DNA of 64,000 nt, from the NCBI RefSeq assembly GCF_900112815.1, contig NZ_FOND01000011.1, forward strand, positions 62,001 through 126,000. Reading direction: 5' to 3'. This document shows positions 34,496 through 41,868 of this stretch, in pieces. Source of the DNA: Blastococcus tunisiensis. GTDB taxonomy: Bacteria > Actinomycetota > Actinomycetes > Mycobacteriales > Geodermatophilaceae. Numbering within the stretch: position 1 is the stretch's first letter; each line of letters opens with the position of its first letter. The notes below the pieces were generated by a model. That model was not told the DNA's origin. It saw nothing but the letters and a program-made list of their open reading frames with translations, and searched no databases. The position numbers and the translations under genes are program-made.

Positions 34496-34606
34496 ATGGC
34501 GGAACTCGCCAAGAATGAACCGCAGCGTCCAGGGACTCCTGACAGCCACGAGTGGTGTGGCAACCTGAACCGCGACAAGAAGGGGATATGTCGTGACCCA
34601 GGGTGA
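34496..34606 (+). CDS. candidate 36-residue small ORF upstream of pucR
   Basis: ATG 34496 opens 36 codons that end 14 bases inside the pucR gene. The peptide is polar and Lys/Asn/Asp-rich, with two Cys (EWCGNLNRDKKGIC). About one third of its third positions are A or T, far from the GC-saturated pattern of all neighbours. That argues either for a real but unusual leader peptide or for a non-coding leader. TATTCG near 34471 could be a -10 box. No good Shine-Dalgarno sequence is present. Low confidence. Confidence 0.25.
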   Translation: MAELAKNEPQRPGTPDSHEWCGNLNRDKKGICRDPG

Positions 34607-36530
34607 TGCTTCGCTCGTCGTGCCGACGCACCGTGACGGGTCCCTCCCTTTCCGGCGTAACTGGGCCGTCGACGAGTCGCGGGTCGAGGTGCCGCGCGAC
34701 GACCGGACCAGCTGGCAGGAACGGATGGGTCTCACGGTCGAGGAGGCGCTGCAGCTCCCCGGCCTCGCCGGTGCCTCGGTGGCCGCCGGTGCCGCGGGGC
34801 TGGGCCGCGTCGTCCGCCACATGGTCGTCGACGACCCGGCGAACCCGCTCTCGGCGGCCGGCCCGGACGTCCTCGTCGTCCTCGGGGCACGGCTGCCGCC
34901 GGCCGATCCGGCGAACTACCGAGCGCTGGTCGAGCGCCTGGACTCGATGGGCACCGCCGCCCTGGCCTTCCGCCGGACGGAGGGCCCGGCGCCCGTGCCC
35001 GGGGAGGTCCTCGCCGAGGCCGAGCGCCGGGGCCTCCCGGTGCTCGCGCTGCCGGGTGGGGTCCGCGCCGACGAGATGGTGTCCGAGGTGCTGGGCGCCG
35101 TCGTCGCCAAGCAGAGCCAGGCGCTGGCGCTCTCCTCCCGGATGGACGACGAGTTCATCGGCGTCGCGCTCAGCGGCGGGGGGCTGGCCGAGGTCACCCA
35201 GCGGCTGGCCGTGATGCTCGAGGGGGCCGCCGTCCTGGGGCTCGGGCCCGACCGCGAGGTGGTGACCAGCGCGGGGCCGCGGGACGACGTGGTGGAGATC
35301 AGCGACTGGCTGTGGCTGCTCGACGCCGCGGCCGACGACGAGCTGGCGGCCATGACGCCGTCCGGCCGGCTGTCCGGCGTCCGCGCGGACCAGACGGTGG
35401 TGACCCCGGCCGACCTGGACGCCGACCTGTCACCGGCCGACGGCATCCTGCTGGTGCCCGGTCACCACCAGCTGCCGGGCGGGGTGGGGGAGTACGCGGT
35501 CGCCCCGATCATGGCCGGCGACCAGCGGCACGGCTGGCTGGTGGCGGTGCACCGCACCGGCGAGCTGATGCTCGGCGCCGGTGGCGTGCTCGAACGTGCC
35601 GCGGTCATCGCCGCCCTCTCGGTCATCCGGCTGCAGGCGGTCCACTCGGTGGAGCTGCGCTTCCAGGGTGACCTGGTGCGCCGGCTGGTCGGTGGCGCGG
35701 TCGGCCACACCGAGCGGACGCTGGCCTACACCCGGTCGTTCGGCTGGCGGCTCGACGGGCCGGTCGCCGTGCTGGTCACCGCCACCGAGACCGTCGCGGA
35801 CGCGGCCGCCGACCCGACCAAGGCCCTCGACGTCCTCGACCGGCTGGCCGACGGGTGGCGCGCCGCGCTGGAGCCCGAGGTCGCCGGGGCCGCCGTCGCC
35901 GGGCTGGCCACCGAGATCGTCACGTTGCTGCCGCTGGACGGCCGGACCGCCGAGGAGCTGTCCGCCCTGGTCTCCGCCGTCACCTCGCGGGTGAACGGCC
36001 GGCTGCGCCGCGTGGGCCGGCTGCTCGGCACCGGCATCGGCCGCCCGGCGACGTCGCTGTCGGCGCTGCAGGAGGCCCACCGCCAGGCGCAGCGGGCGCT
36101 CGGCGTCGGCCAGGAGATCCACGGCGGCTCCGCGGTGACGCACTTCGACCAGCTGGGCGTGTTCCGGTTGCTGTCGCTCATCCCCGACAGCACCGAGCTG
36201 CGGACCTACGTCGACGAGGTGCTCGGCCCGCTGGCCGACGCCGCCGACGCGGATTCCGCGGACCTGCGCGACACCCTGCGGGTGCTGCTGGAGACCAACC
36301 TCAACGTGGCGGAGTCGGCCCGGCGACTGCACTTCCACTACAACACCATGCGGTACCGGATCGGCAAGCTCGAGCGGCTGCTGGGCCCGTTCACCACCGA
36401 CCCGACGCTGCGGCTGAACCTGCTGCTGGCGCTGCACGCCGCCCGCATGCGCGGGCTGGACCAGCCGCACCGGCCGCCGGTCGACGCCGTGGGTCCGTCC
36501 CCGGACGACGGCCTCGACGCCCTGCTCTGA
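34593..36530 (+). CDS. PucR family transcriptional regulator
   Basis: The 645-residue regulator has an N-terminal PucR-type domain (about 45-170, starting LTVEEALQLPGLAGASVAAG), a central region of the CdaR GGDEF-like type (about 360-520), and a C-terminal helix-turn-helix of the PucR family (LRVLLETNLNVAESARRLHFHYNTMRYRIGKLERLLG, about residues 570-610). Such proteins activate catabolic operons for purines, amino acids or similar substrates. The effector is unknown. The GTG start follows GAAGGGGATA. It is divergent from the AllH-like gene, its most likely target. A Gln-rich N-terminal tail precedes the first domain. Confidence 0.9.
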   Translation: MTQGDASLVVPTHRDGSLPFRRNWAVDESRVEVPRDDRTSWQERMGLTVEEALQLPGLAGASVAAGAAGLGRVVRHMVVDDPANPLSAAGPDVLVVLGARLPPADPANYRALVERLDSMGTAALAFRRTEGPAPVPGEVLAEAERRGLPVLALPGGVRADEMVSEVLGAVVAKQSQALALSSRMDDEFIGVALSGGGLAEVTQRLAVMLEGAAVLGLGPDREVVTSAGPRDDVVEISDWLWLLDAAADDELAAMTPSGRLSGVRADQTVVTPADLDADLSPADGILLVPGHHQLPGGVGEYAVAPIMAGDQRHGWLVAVHRTGELMLGAGGVLERAAVIAALSVIRLQAVHSVELRFQGDLVRRLVGGAVGHTERTLAYTRSFGWRLDGPVAVLVTATETVADAAADPTKALDVLDRLADGWRAALEPEVAGAAVAGLATEIVTLLPLDGRTAEELSALVSAVTSRVNGRLRRVGRLLGTGIGRPATSLSALQEAHRQAQRALGVGQEIHGGSAVTHFDQLGVFRLLSLIPDSTELRTYVDEVLGPLADAADADSADLRDTLRVLLETNLNVAESARRLHFHYNTMRYRIGKLERLLGPFTTDPTLRLNLLLALHAARMRGLDQPHRPPVDAVGPSPDDGLDALL

Positions 36531-36638
36531 CGAAGGACCCCGTTGTCCCGACTGCTCGGAGAAGGATCCCGTCCTCCCGACCCCTCGCACGCTCGGGGCG
36601 AGCCTCTCGAGGGAGCCGGGATCCCTGCACCGGGGGCC
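36531..36638 (+). repeat. dispersed stop-codon-proximal hairpin element, copy D (compound)
   Basis: This is a nested double copy. GGATCCCG (36564-36571) pairs perfectly with CGGGATCC (36617-36624). An outer GGACCCCG (36535-36542) pairs with CGGGGGCC (36631-36638). The core CTCGCACGCTCG is flanked by CCC/GGG. A truncated first half (36531-36559) precedes the complete unit. It starts directly after the pucR stop. Confidence 0.75.
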
Positions 36639-36643
36639 GGGAC

Positions 36644-37378
36644 GTGACCGAGGCCGTCGCCGCCGTGGTGGCGCGCATGGAGGCGCTGCTCGCCCCGCTG
36701 GAGGCGGCGGGCGATCCGGCGCGCTGCTTCCTCGGCACCTACCTGCGCACCACGCGGGCGGTCGGGGTGGCGCTCGCCCGGGGCCGGTTCGAGGACCCGG
36801 AATGGGTCGCCGCCTGGGACGTGGACTTCGCGGGGCTCTACCTCGACGCGCTCGAGATCTCCCGGCACTCGCCGGACGCGGTCGCCGCCCCGTGGCGGCG
36901 GGCCTTCGGCGCAGATCCGGGACTGCGGCCCGAGGCGCACGTCCTGCTCGGCATGAACGCGCACATCAACTACGACCTGCCCCAGTCGCTGCTCGCCGTC
37001 ATCCCGCCCGACGACTTCGCCTCGCCGTCCCTGCTGGACCGGCGCCGGCGCGACCACGAGCGGATCGACGACGTCCTGGCCGCCCGGATCGGGGAGGAGG
37101 ACGTCGCGCTGCAGGGCGCGGGCGGTCGCCGCACGCCGCTGGACCGCCTGCTCGCGCCGGTGAACCGCCGGGCGAGCCGGACCTTCCTGCGCGAGTCCCG
37201 CCGGAAGGTGTGGGCCAACACCTCCGCGCTGCACGCCGCGCGGATGCAGGGGGAGGCGGCCTACGCCGTGCGGCTGGCCGACCTGGAGGCGGCCAGCGCC
37301 GAGCGGGTCGCCGACCTCCTCCGCCCGGGACCGGTGCTGGTGCGGCTGGCCCTGCACGGGTTCGGCGTCACCGTCTGA
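36644..37378 (+). CDS. DUF5995 family protein
   Basis: The 244-residue soluble protein matches the actinobacterial DUF5995 pattern: ARCFLGTYLRTTRAV, WDVDFAGLYLDAL, PWRRAF, then the conserved LLGMNAHINYDLPQSLLAV around residues 104-122. A basic C-terminal half has helical SRTFLRESRRKVWANTSALH. No biochemical function is established for the family. The conserved His, Asn and Asp in the central motif suggest a ligand or metal site. The GTG at 36644 follows the hairpin element closely. It ends just before a 30-bp tandem repeat. Confidence 0.8.
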   Translation: MTEAVAAVVARMEALLAPLEAAGDPARCFLGTYLRTTRAVGVALARGRFEDPEWVAAWDVDFAGLYLDALEISRHSPDAVAAPWRRAFGADPGLRPEAHVLLGMNAHINYDLPQSLLAVIPPDDFASPSLLDRRRRDHERIDDVLAARIGEEDVALQGAGGRRTPLDRLLAPVNRRASRTFLRESRRKVWANTSALHAARMQGEAAYAVRLADLEAASAERVADLLRPGPVLVRLALHGFGVTV

Positions 37379-37380
37379 GC

Positions 37381-37518
37381 CCGCTCCGGACCCACGCATC
37401 CGTCCCGGGCCCGCTCCGGACCCACGCACCCGTCCCGGGCCCGCTCCGGACCCACGCACCCGTCCCGGGCCCGCTCCGGACCCACGCACCCGTCCCGGGC
37501 CCGCTCCGGACCCACGCG
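37381..37518. repeat. 30-bp tandem repeat, about 4.6 copies
   Basis: Unit CCGCTCCGGACCCACGCACC plus CGTCCCGGGC is repeated at 37381, 37411, 37441 and 37471, with a partial fifth copy at 37501. The first copy has one C-to-T change and the next three are identical. Near-identity implies recent expansion or homogenisation. The array starts two bases after the DUF5995 stop. It has no spacers, so it is not a CRISPR array. Confidence 0.95.
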
Positions 37519-37569
37519 CCCCGCCTGCTCCCGTAGGGCTCGCCCCGGCGCGTCCTCCCTCGCCGTAGC

Positions 37570-37629
37570 GCGTCCTCCCTCGCCGTCCACCGTGGGGGAG
37601 GACGCCCGATGATCAGGGAAGCTGATCAT
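37570..37629. terminator. convergent-end hairpins between DUF5995 gene and murA-like gene
   Basis: GCGTCCTCCC (37570-37579) pairs with GGGAGGACGC (37596-37605). A second perfect stem, ATGATCA (37609-37615) with TGATCAT (37623-37629), follows at once. A 20-bp unit ending CGTCCTCCCTCGCCGT is also directly repeated at about 37549-37588. The block lies downstream of both convergent genes. Confidence 0.65.
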
Positions 37630-37644
37630 GGCGGGCGGGGCGGG

Positions 37645-39195
37645 TCAGTCGTGGAAGACCTCGATGGCGGCGCCCATCTCGATGAGTCGCTCGTAGAGCT
37701 GCTCGTAGCCGCGGGCGATGATGTCGACGTTGCGCAGCACCGAGGTGCCCTTCGCGGCCAGCATCGCCAGGAGGATGACCACCGCCGGGCGCAGCGCGGG
37801 CGGGCAGATGACCTCCGCGCTCGACCAGTGGGTCGGGCCGTTGACCAGCACGCGGTGCGGGTCCATCAGCCGCACGTCGGCGCCCAGGCGGGTCAGGTCC
37901 GACAGGTGGATGGCCCGGTTGTCGTAGACCCAGTCGTGGATCAGCGTCGACCCGGCGGCCTGCGCCGCGATGACGGCGAAGAACGGCAGGTTGTCGATGT
38001 TGAGGCCCGGGAACGGCATCGGGTGGATCTTGTCGATCGGCGCGCGCAGCTCCGACGGGTGGATCGTGATGTCGGCGAGCCGGGTGTGGCCGTTGTCGGC
38101 GAGGTACTCCGCGGACAGCTCGTAGCGCAGCCCCATCTCGGCCAGCACGGCGAGCTCGATCTCCAGGAAGTCCACCGGGGCCCGCTGGACGGTCAGCTCC
38201 GAGCCGGTGACGATGCCGGCCGTCAGCAGGCTCATCGCCTCCACCGGGTCCTCGCTGATCGTGTAGTCCACGTCGGCGTCGAGCACCGGGCGCCCGTGCA
38301 CGACCAGCGTCGTGGTCCCGAGGCCCTCGATGCCGACGCCGAGCAGCTCCAGGTACAGGCAGAGGTCCTGGACCATGTAGTTGGAGCTGGCGTTGCGGAT
38401 GACCGTCGTGCCGTCGGTGCGGGCGGCGGCGAGCAGGGCGTTCTCGGTGACGGTGTCGCCGCGCTCGGTCAGCACGATGGCGCGAGCCGGGGCGCCGGTG
38501 TGCTGCACGGTCGCGTGGTACTCCCCGGCGCGCGCCTCGATCTCCAGGCCGAACGGGCGCAGCGCGATCATGTGCGGCTGCACGGTCCGGGTGCCGAGGT
38601 CGCAGCCCCCGGCGTAGGGCAGCTCGAAGGTCTGCGCGCGGTGCAGCAGCGGCCCCAGGAACATGATGATGCTGCGGGTCCGCCGGGCCGCGTCGGCGTC
38701 GATCGCGGCCAGGTCGAGGGCGTCCGGGACGACGAGGGTGAGGTCGTGCCCCTCGTCGTCCCACGTCGCCGAGACGCCGATGGACCGGAGCACGTCGAGC
38801 AGCCGTTCCACCTCGACGATCCGGGCCACGTTGCGCAGCGTCGTCCGGCCGCGGTTGAGCAGGGCCGCGCAGAGCAGGGCGACGGCGGCGTTCTTCGACG
38901 ACTTCACCGCCACGCTGCCGCGCAGCGGGTGTCCCCCCGCGACGCGCAGGTGGGTCGGACCCGTCGGGCCCAGGCTGATCAGCTCGCTCTCCAGCGCCGC
39001 GGACAGCCGGCCGAGCAGCTCGAGGGTCAGGTTCTGGTTGCCCTGCTCGATCCGGGCCACGGCGCTCTGGCTCGTGCCCAGCCGGGCGGCCAGCTGCTGC
39101 TGGGTGAGGCCCCGGTGCAGCCGGGCGTCGCGGACGAGCGAGCCGATGCGCGTCGTGGTGTGGGCGGTGTCGGTCGGGATGTCCGTGGGCGTCAC
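37645..39195 (-). CDS. XRE-family DNA-binding domain fused to UDP-GlcNAc 1-carboxyvinyltransferase (MurA-like)
   Basis: The 516-residue protein has an XRE helix-turn-helix at residues 16-70 (LTQQQLAARLGTSQSAVARIEQG) joined to a full EPSP-synthase-type MurA domain. The enzyme half keeps the catalytic Lys (KSSKNAA, Lys101, equivalent to MurA Lys22) and the fosfomycin-target Cys in AGGCDLGTRT (Cys198), plus RTRSIIMFLGPLLHR and DWVYDNRAIHL. MurA transfers enolpyruvate from PEP to UDP-GlcNAc at the start of peptidoglycan synthesis. The GTG 39195 start is fixed because no start codon lies between it and the promoter. A housekeeping murA presumably exists elsewhere. A sensor-regulator role for the fusion is inferred. 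Confidence 0.88.
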   Translation of the reverse strand: MTPTDIPTDTAHTTTRIGSLVRDARLHRGLTQQQLAARLGTSQSAVARIEQGNQNLTLELLGRLSAALESELISLGPTGPTHLRVAGGHPLRGSVAVKSSKNAAVALLCAALLNRGRTTLRNVARIVEVERLLDVLRSIGVSATWDDEGHDLTLVVPDALDLAAIDADAARRTRSIIMFLGPLLHRAQTFELPYAGGCDLGTRTVQPHMIALRPFGLEIEARAGEYHATVQHTGAPARAIVLTERGDTVTENALLAAARTDGTTVIRNASSNYMVQDLCLYLELLGVGIEGLGTTTLVVHGRPVLDADVDYTISEDPVEAMSLLTAGIVTGSELTVQRAPVDFLEIELAVLAEMGLRYELSAEYLADNGHTRLADITIHPSELRAPIDKIHPMPFPGLNIDNLPFFAVIAAQAAGSTLIHDWVYDNRAIHLSDLTRLGADVRLMDPHRVLVNGPTHWSSAEVICPPALRPAVVILLAMLAAKGTSVLRNVDIIARGYEQLYERLIEMGAAIEVFHD

Positions 39196-39201
39196 GGACG
39201 C

Positions 39202-39226
39202 ACACGCTATCTCTTCTGTGAGATAG
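39202..39226 (-). promoter_or_regulatory. promoter and palindromic operator of the XRE-MurA gene
   Basis: CTATCTC (39207-39213) and GAGATAG (39220-39226) form a perfect inverted repeat with a 6-base spacer, in an AT-richer patch. On the minus strand the right arm runs into TAGCGT, a -10 box eight bases before the GTG. An XRE dimer bound here would block the promoter, so autorepression is likely. Confidence 0.65.
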
Positions 39227-39251
39227 GGATCGGTCCGGACCCGACTCCGGC

Positions 39252-39321
39252 CCGAGAGGGCAGTTCCGGTCGCCGGGGTCGGCGTGTCCGAGCGTGTCGC
39301 CGACGCCAACTGCCTTCTCGG
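39252..39321. repeat. dispersed inverted repeat, family 2, copy 2
   Basis: CCGAGAGGGCAGTT (39252-39265) pairs with AACTGCCTTCTCGG (39308-39321), 14 pairs including one G-U pair. A 3-base internal mismatch and a further short stem follow. The outer words match the hairpin at 21891-21960 while the loop differs. It lies between the divergent XRE-MurA and SDR genes. Confidence 0.7.
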
Positions 39322-39403
39322 TGTCCTGCACGTGGCCGACCACCGCGTCGTGCCGTGGGCGGGAGGGGTGTTCCGGCGCGGCCTGTCGCGAGAGACTGCG
39401 GTC

Positions 39404-40153
39404 ATGGACGTACTCGTCACCGGTGCGACCGGTCGGCTCGGCACCCGGCTCGTGGAACCGCTGCAGGCGGCCGGGCACTCCGTGCGGCGGATGTCGCGCC
39501 GTGGCGCCGGGCCCGGTGGCGTCCGCGGGGACCTCGCCACCGGCTTCGACCTGGCGACGGCGCTGGCCGGTGCGGAGGTGGTCGTGCACGCCGCCAGCGA
39601 CCCGCGCGGCGATCCGTGGCAGGTCGACGTCGCCGGCACCCGGCGCCTCGTGCAGGGCGTGGACCGCGACCGCCTCCGCCACCTGGTCTACGTGTCGATC
39701 GTCGGGGTGGACCGCATCCCGTACGGCTACTACCGCGCGAAGTTCGCCGCCGAGCAGGTGCTGCTGGCCTCCGGGCTGCCGGTGACGCTGCTGCGCATCA
39801 CCCAGTTCCACGACTTCGTCGACGACCTGCTCGACACCGCCCGCCGGGGCCCCGTGCTGCCGGTGCCGATGGGCTGGCGCGTGCAGCCGGTCGACGTGGG
39901 GGAGGCGGCGCAGCACGTGGTCGACGTCGTGGGCCGGCCACCGACCGGCGACGTCGTCGAGTACGGGGGTCCCGAGGACCTGTCGGCCGCCGACCTGGCC
40001 CGTGCCTGGGTCGCCGCGCGGGCGCCGGGCACGCACGTGGTGGCGACCCCGGTGCCCGGGAAGCTCGGAGCGGCCTTCCGCGACGGAGCCGCCGTCTCCA
40101 CCGGCGGCGAGCGGGGCCGGCGGACCTACGCGGAGCACCTGCACGGCTCCTGA
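39404..40153 (+). CDS. NAD(P)-binding SDR-type oxidoreductase
   Basis: The 249-residue protein is an atypical short-chain dehydrogenase of the NmrA/epimerase-like group. VLVTGATGRLGTRLV is the dinucleotide-binding turn at the N-terminus. HAASDPRGDPWQVDVAGTRRLV and YVSIVGVDRIPYGYYRAKFAAEQ carry the usual central region, with a Tyr-X3-Lys-like YYRAK. The substrate is unknown. The ATG 39404 lies six bases after GAGACT, a weak -10-like hexamer, so the gene may be leaderless. A longer frame from 39284 runs through the inverted repeat and is rejected. Confidence 0.8.
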   Translation: MDVLVTGATGRLGTRLVEPLQAAGHSVRRMSRRGAGPGGVRGDLATGFDLATALAGAEVVVHAASDPRGDPWQVDVAGTRRLVQGVDRDRLRHLVYVSIVGVDRIPYGYYRAKFAAEQVLLASGLPVTLLRITQFHDFVDDLLDTARRGPVLPVPMGWRVQPVDVGEAAQHVVDVVGRPPTGDVVEYGGPEDLSAADLARAWVAARAPGTHVVATPVPGKLGAAFRDGAAVSTGGERGRRTYAEHLHGS

Positions 40154-40286
40154 GGGACCGGCCGCGTCCGCAGGGCGCGGCGCTCGTGCGCTCCGGGACC
40201 GAGGCGTTCCTGCCAGGTCCCGCGGCAGGACGGACGGGTGACGGTGCGACGACCGGAAACCGCCGGAAAGCGTCGTCCCTGCCGCC

Positions 40287-40292
40287 TACGGT
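40287..40292 (+). promoter_or_regulatory. promoter -10 box of the EamA transporter gene, leaderless layout
   Basis: TACGGT ends exactly six bases before the GTG at 40299. No Shine-Dalgarno sequence is present. Confidence 0.55.
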
Positions 40293-40298
40293 CCCTCC

Positions 40299-41243
40299 GT
40301 GAGCATCCAGACCCCGGCCCGCGCCCTGCCCTCGGCTGCGCCGGACGGCCGCACGGTCGCGGCCGTCGTCGTCACCGTCCTCGCCTGGGCCTCGGCCTTC
40401 GTCGCCATCCGGGGGGTGGGCCAGGACATCTCGCCGGGGGCGCTCGCGCTGGGCCGGCTGCTGATCGGGACGGCGGTCCTCGGCCTGCTCATGGTGGGCC
40501 GCGGCTGGGTGCGCCCGCAGGGGCGGGAGTGGGGCCTGCTCGCCGTGTGCGGGATCGGCTGGTTCGGCGTGTACAACGTGGCGCTCAACGCCGCCGAGCA
40601 GCACCTGGACGCCGGCACCACCGCGATGCTGGTGAACATCGGGCCGATCCTCATCGCCGTCTTCGCCGGGCTGCTGCTGGGCGAGGGGTTCCCGCACTGG
40701 CTGATCGCCGGGATCACCGTCGCCTTCGCCGGCGTCGTCCTCATCGGAGCCGCCACCCGCAGCTCGGAGACCGACCTCGTGGGAGTGGCGCTCTGCCTGG
40801 TCGCGGCGGTCACCTACGCCGCCGGCGTGGTGGCCCAGAAGCCGCTGCTGCGCCGGCTGCCCGGCCTGCAGGTGACGTTCCTGGCCTGTGCGACGGGCGC
40901 GGTGTGCTGCCTGCCGTGGGCCGGCGTCCTCGCCGACGACCTGGCGGCCGCGCCGGCGGGCTCGATCCTCGGCATGGTCTACCTGGGTGTGGTGCCCACC
41001 GCCGTGGCCTTCAGCACCTGGGCGTACGCGCTGCGCCGCATGGACGCCGGCCGCCTCGGGGTCACGACCTACCTGGTGCCACCGCTGGTCATCCTGCTGG
41101 GCTGGCTGCTGCTGGCGGAGGTGCCACCGGCGCTCGCCCTGGTCGGCGGCGCCGTCTGCCTCGTCGGCGTGGCGCTGTCCCGCCGCCGGGAGCGGGTGCG
41201 GACACCGGTGCCGGTCGCGCAGGAAGCCGGCCCGACGGTCTGA
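40299..41243 (+). CDS. EamA/DMT-family transporter
   Basis: The 314-residue inner-membrane protein has about ten membrane helices in two EamA repeats. The first repeat runs from VAAVVVTVLAWASAFVAIRG to about residue 150. The second begins LVGVALCLVAAVTYAAGVVAQ. The motif ALNAAEQHLDAGTTAMLVNIGPI and the second-half GMVYLGVVPTAVAFSTWAYAL are typical of drug/metabolite exporters. The substrate is not predictable. It converges with the PPOX gene with a single base between the stops. Confidence 0.88.
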   Translation: MSIQTPARALPSAAPDGRTVAAVVVTVLAWASAFVAIRGVGQDISPGALALGRLLIGTAVLGLLMVGRGWVRPQGREWGLLAVCGIGWFGVYNVALNAAEQHLDAGTTAMLVNIGPILIAVFAGLLLGEGFPHWLIAGITVAFAGVVLIGAATRSSETDLVGVALCLVAAVTYAAGVVAQKPLLRRLPGLQVTFLACATGAVCCLPWAGVLADDLAAAPAGSILGMVYLGVVPTAVAFSTWAYALRRMDAGRLGVTTYLVPPLVILLGWLLLAEVPPALALVGGAVCLVGVALSRRRERVRTPVPVAQEAGPTV

Positions 41244-41244
41244 C

Positions 41245-41709
41245 TCAGCGGTAGGCCCGGGGGTCGACGGCCGGCGGCAGCTCGCCGGGCACGATCCGCC
41301 GGCCGGAGATGTCGTGGGTGATCAGCCGCAACCAGGTGCCGTGCTCGCCGGGGGCCCACGGCTGGACACCCGTCGCCAGCGTGCGGGCGACGAGCTCGGC
41401 GCGGTGCTCCTCGCCCACCTCCTCGGCCTGGCCCCGGACCAGCACGCTCCACCCGCTCCGCGTCTGCCGGTCGATCTCGTCGACCTCGAAGGTGACGTTG
41501 GCGTGGGGAGCGGCGCGCAGCAGGGTCCCCGGCCGGGTCCGGACGACCACCGTCGTGCCGTCCAGCCCGTAGTTCACCGGCAGGATGAGGGGATAGTGCT
41601 CGGCGTTGATGCCGATCCGGCCGATCTCGTGCGTGGCCAGGAGGCGGTAGCACTCGTCGGTGGGGATGGTCTGCATCGAAGCTCCGGGCCGGCCCGCGGC
41701 GTTCGTCAT
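41245..41709 (-). CDS. pyridoxamine 5'-phosphate oxidase family protein
   Basis: The 154-residue split-barrel flavoprotein reads ECYRLLATHEIGRIGINAEHYPLILPVNYGLDG, TTVVVRTRPGTLLRAA and GWSVLVRGQAEEV, the pattern of small PPOX/FMN-binding proteins common in actinobacteria. Members bind FMN, F420 or haem and reduce varied substrates. The cofactor here is unknown. ATG 41709 is the first start, and an internal ATG 11 codons later (before QTIPTDE) is a good alternative. It is divergent from an Acg-type nitroreductase, a pairing that recalls mycobacterial dormancy genes. Confidence 0.82.
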   Translation of the reverse strand: MTNAAGRPGASMQTIPTDECYRLLATHEIGRIGINAEHYPLILPVNYGLDGTTVVVRTRPGTLLRAAPHANVTFEVDEIDRQTRSGWSVLVRGQAEEVGEEHRAELVARTLATGVQPWAPGEHGTWLRLITHDISGRRIVPGELPPAVDPRAYR

Positions 41710-41868
41710 GGGCCCATCCTGGCGAGCGCCGGCGGCTCCTGCAGCCCGCCGTGCGGCGACGGCCCCCGGGCCGGGCCGAGCGCGCGTCCGCGAAGATGGG
41801 GTAGGCAGGGACCAGGGCCGGAGCGCGGACGTCGTGTCGCCGGTGCACGGACGAGCCAGGAGGTCGGC

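Noticed and set aside
37381-37518. Tandem 30-bp repeats as a CRISPR array
   Set aside because: Units are back to back without spacers and no cas gene is present.
39284-39403. Longer SDR reading frame starting at 39284
   Set aside because: The extra 40 codons run through the right arm of an inverted repeat and precede the conserved dinucleotide-binding N-terminus.
41795-41825. DosR-type box (GGGACCAGGGCC) between the PPOX and Acg-like genes
   Set aside because: Only the first half-site fits the DosR consensus and the second does not. In such GC-rich DNA this occurs by chance.
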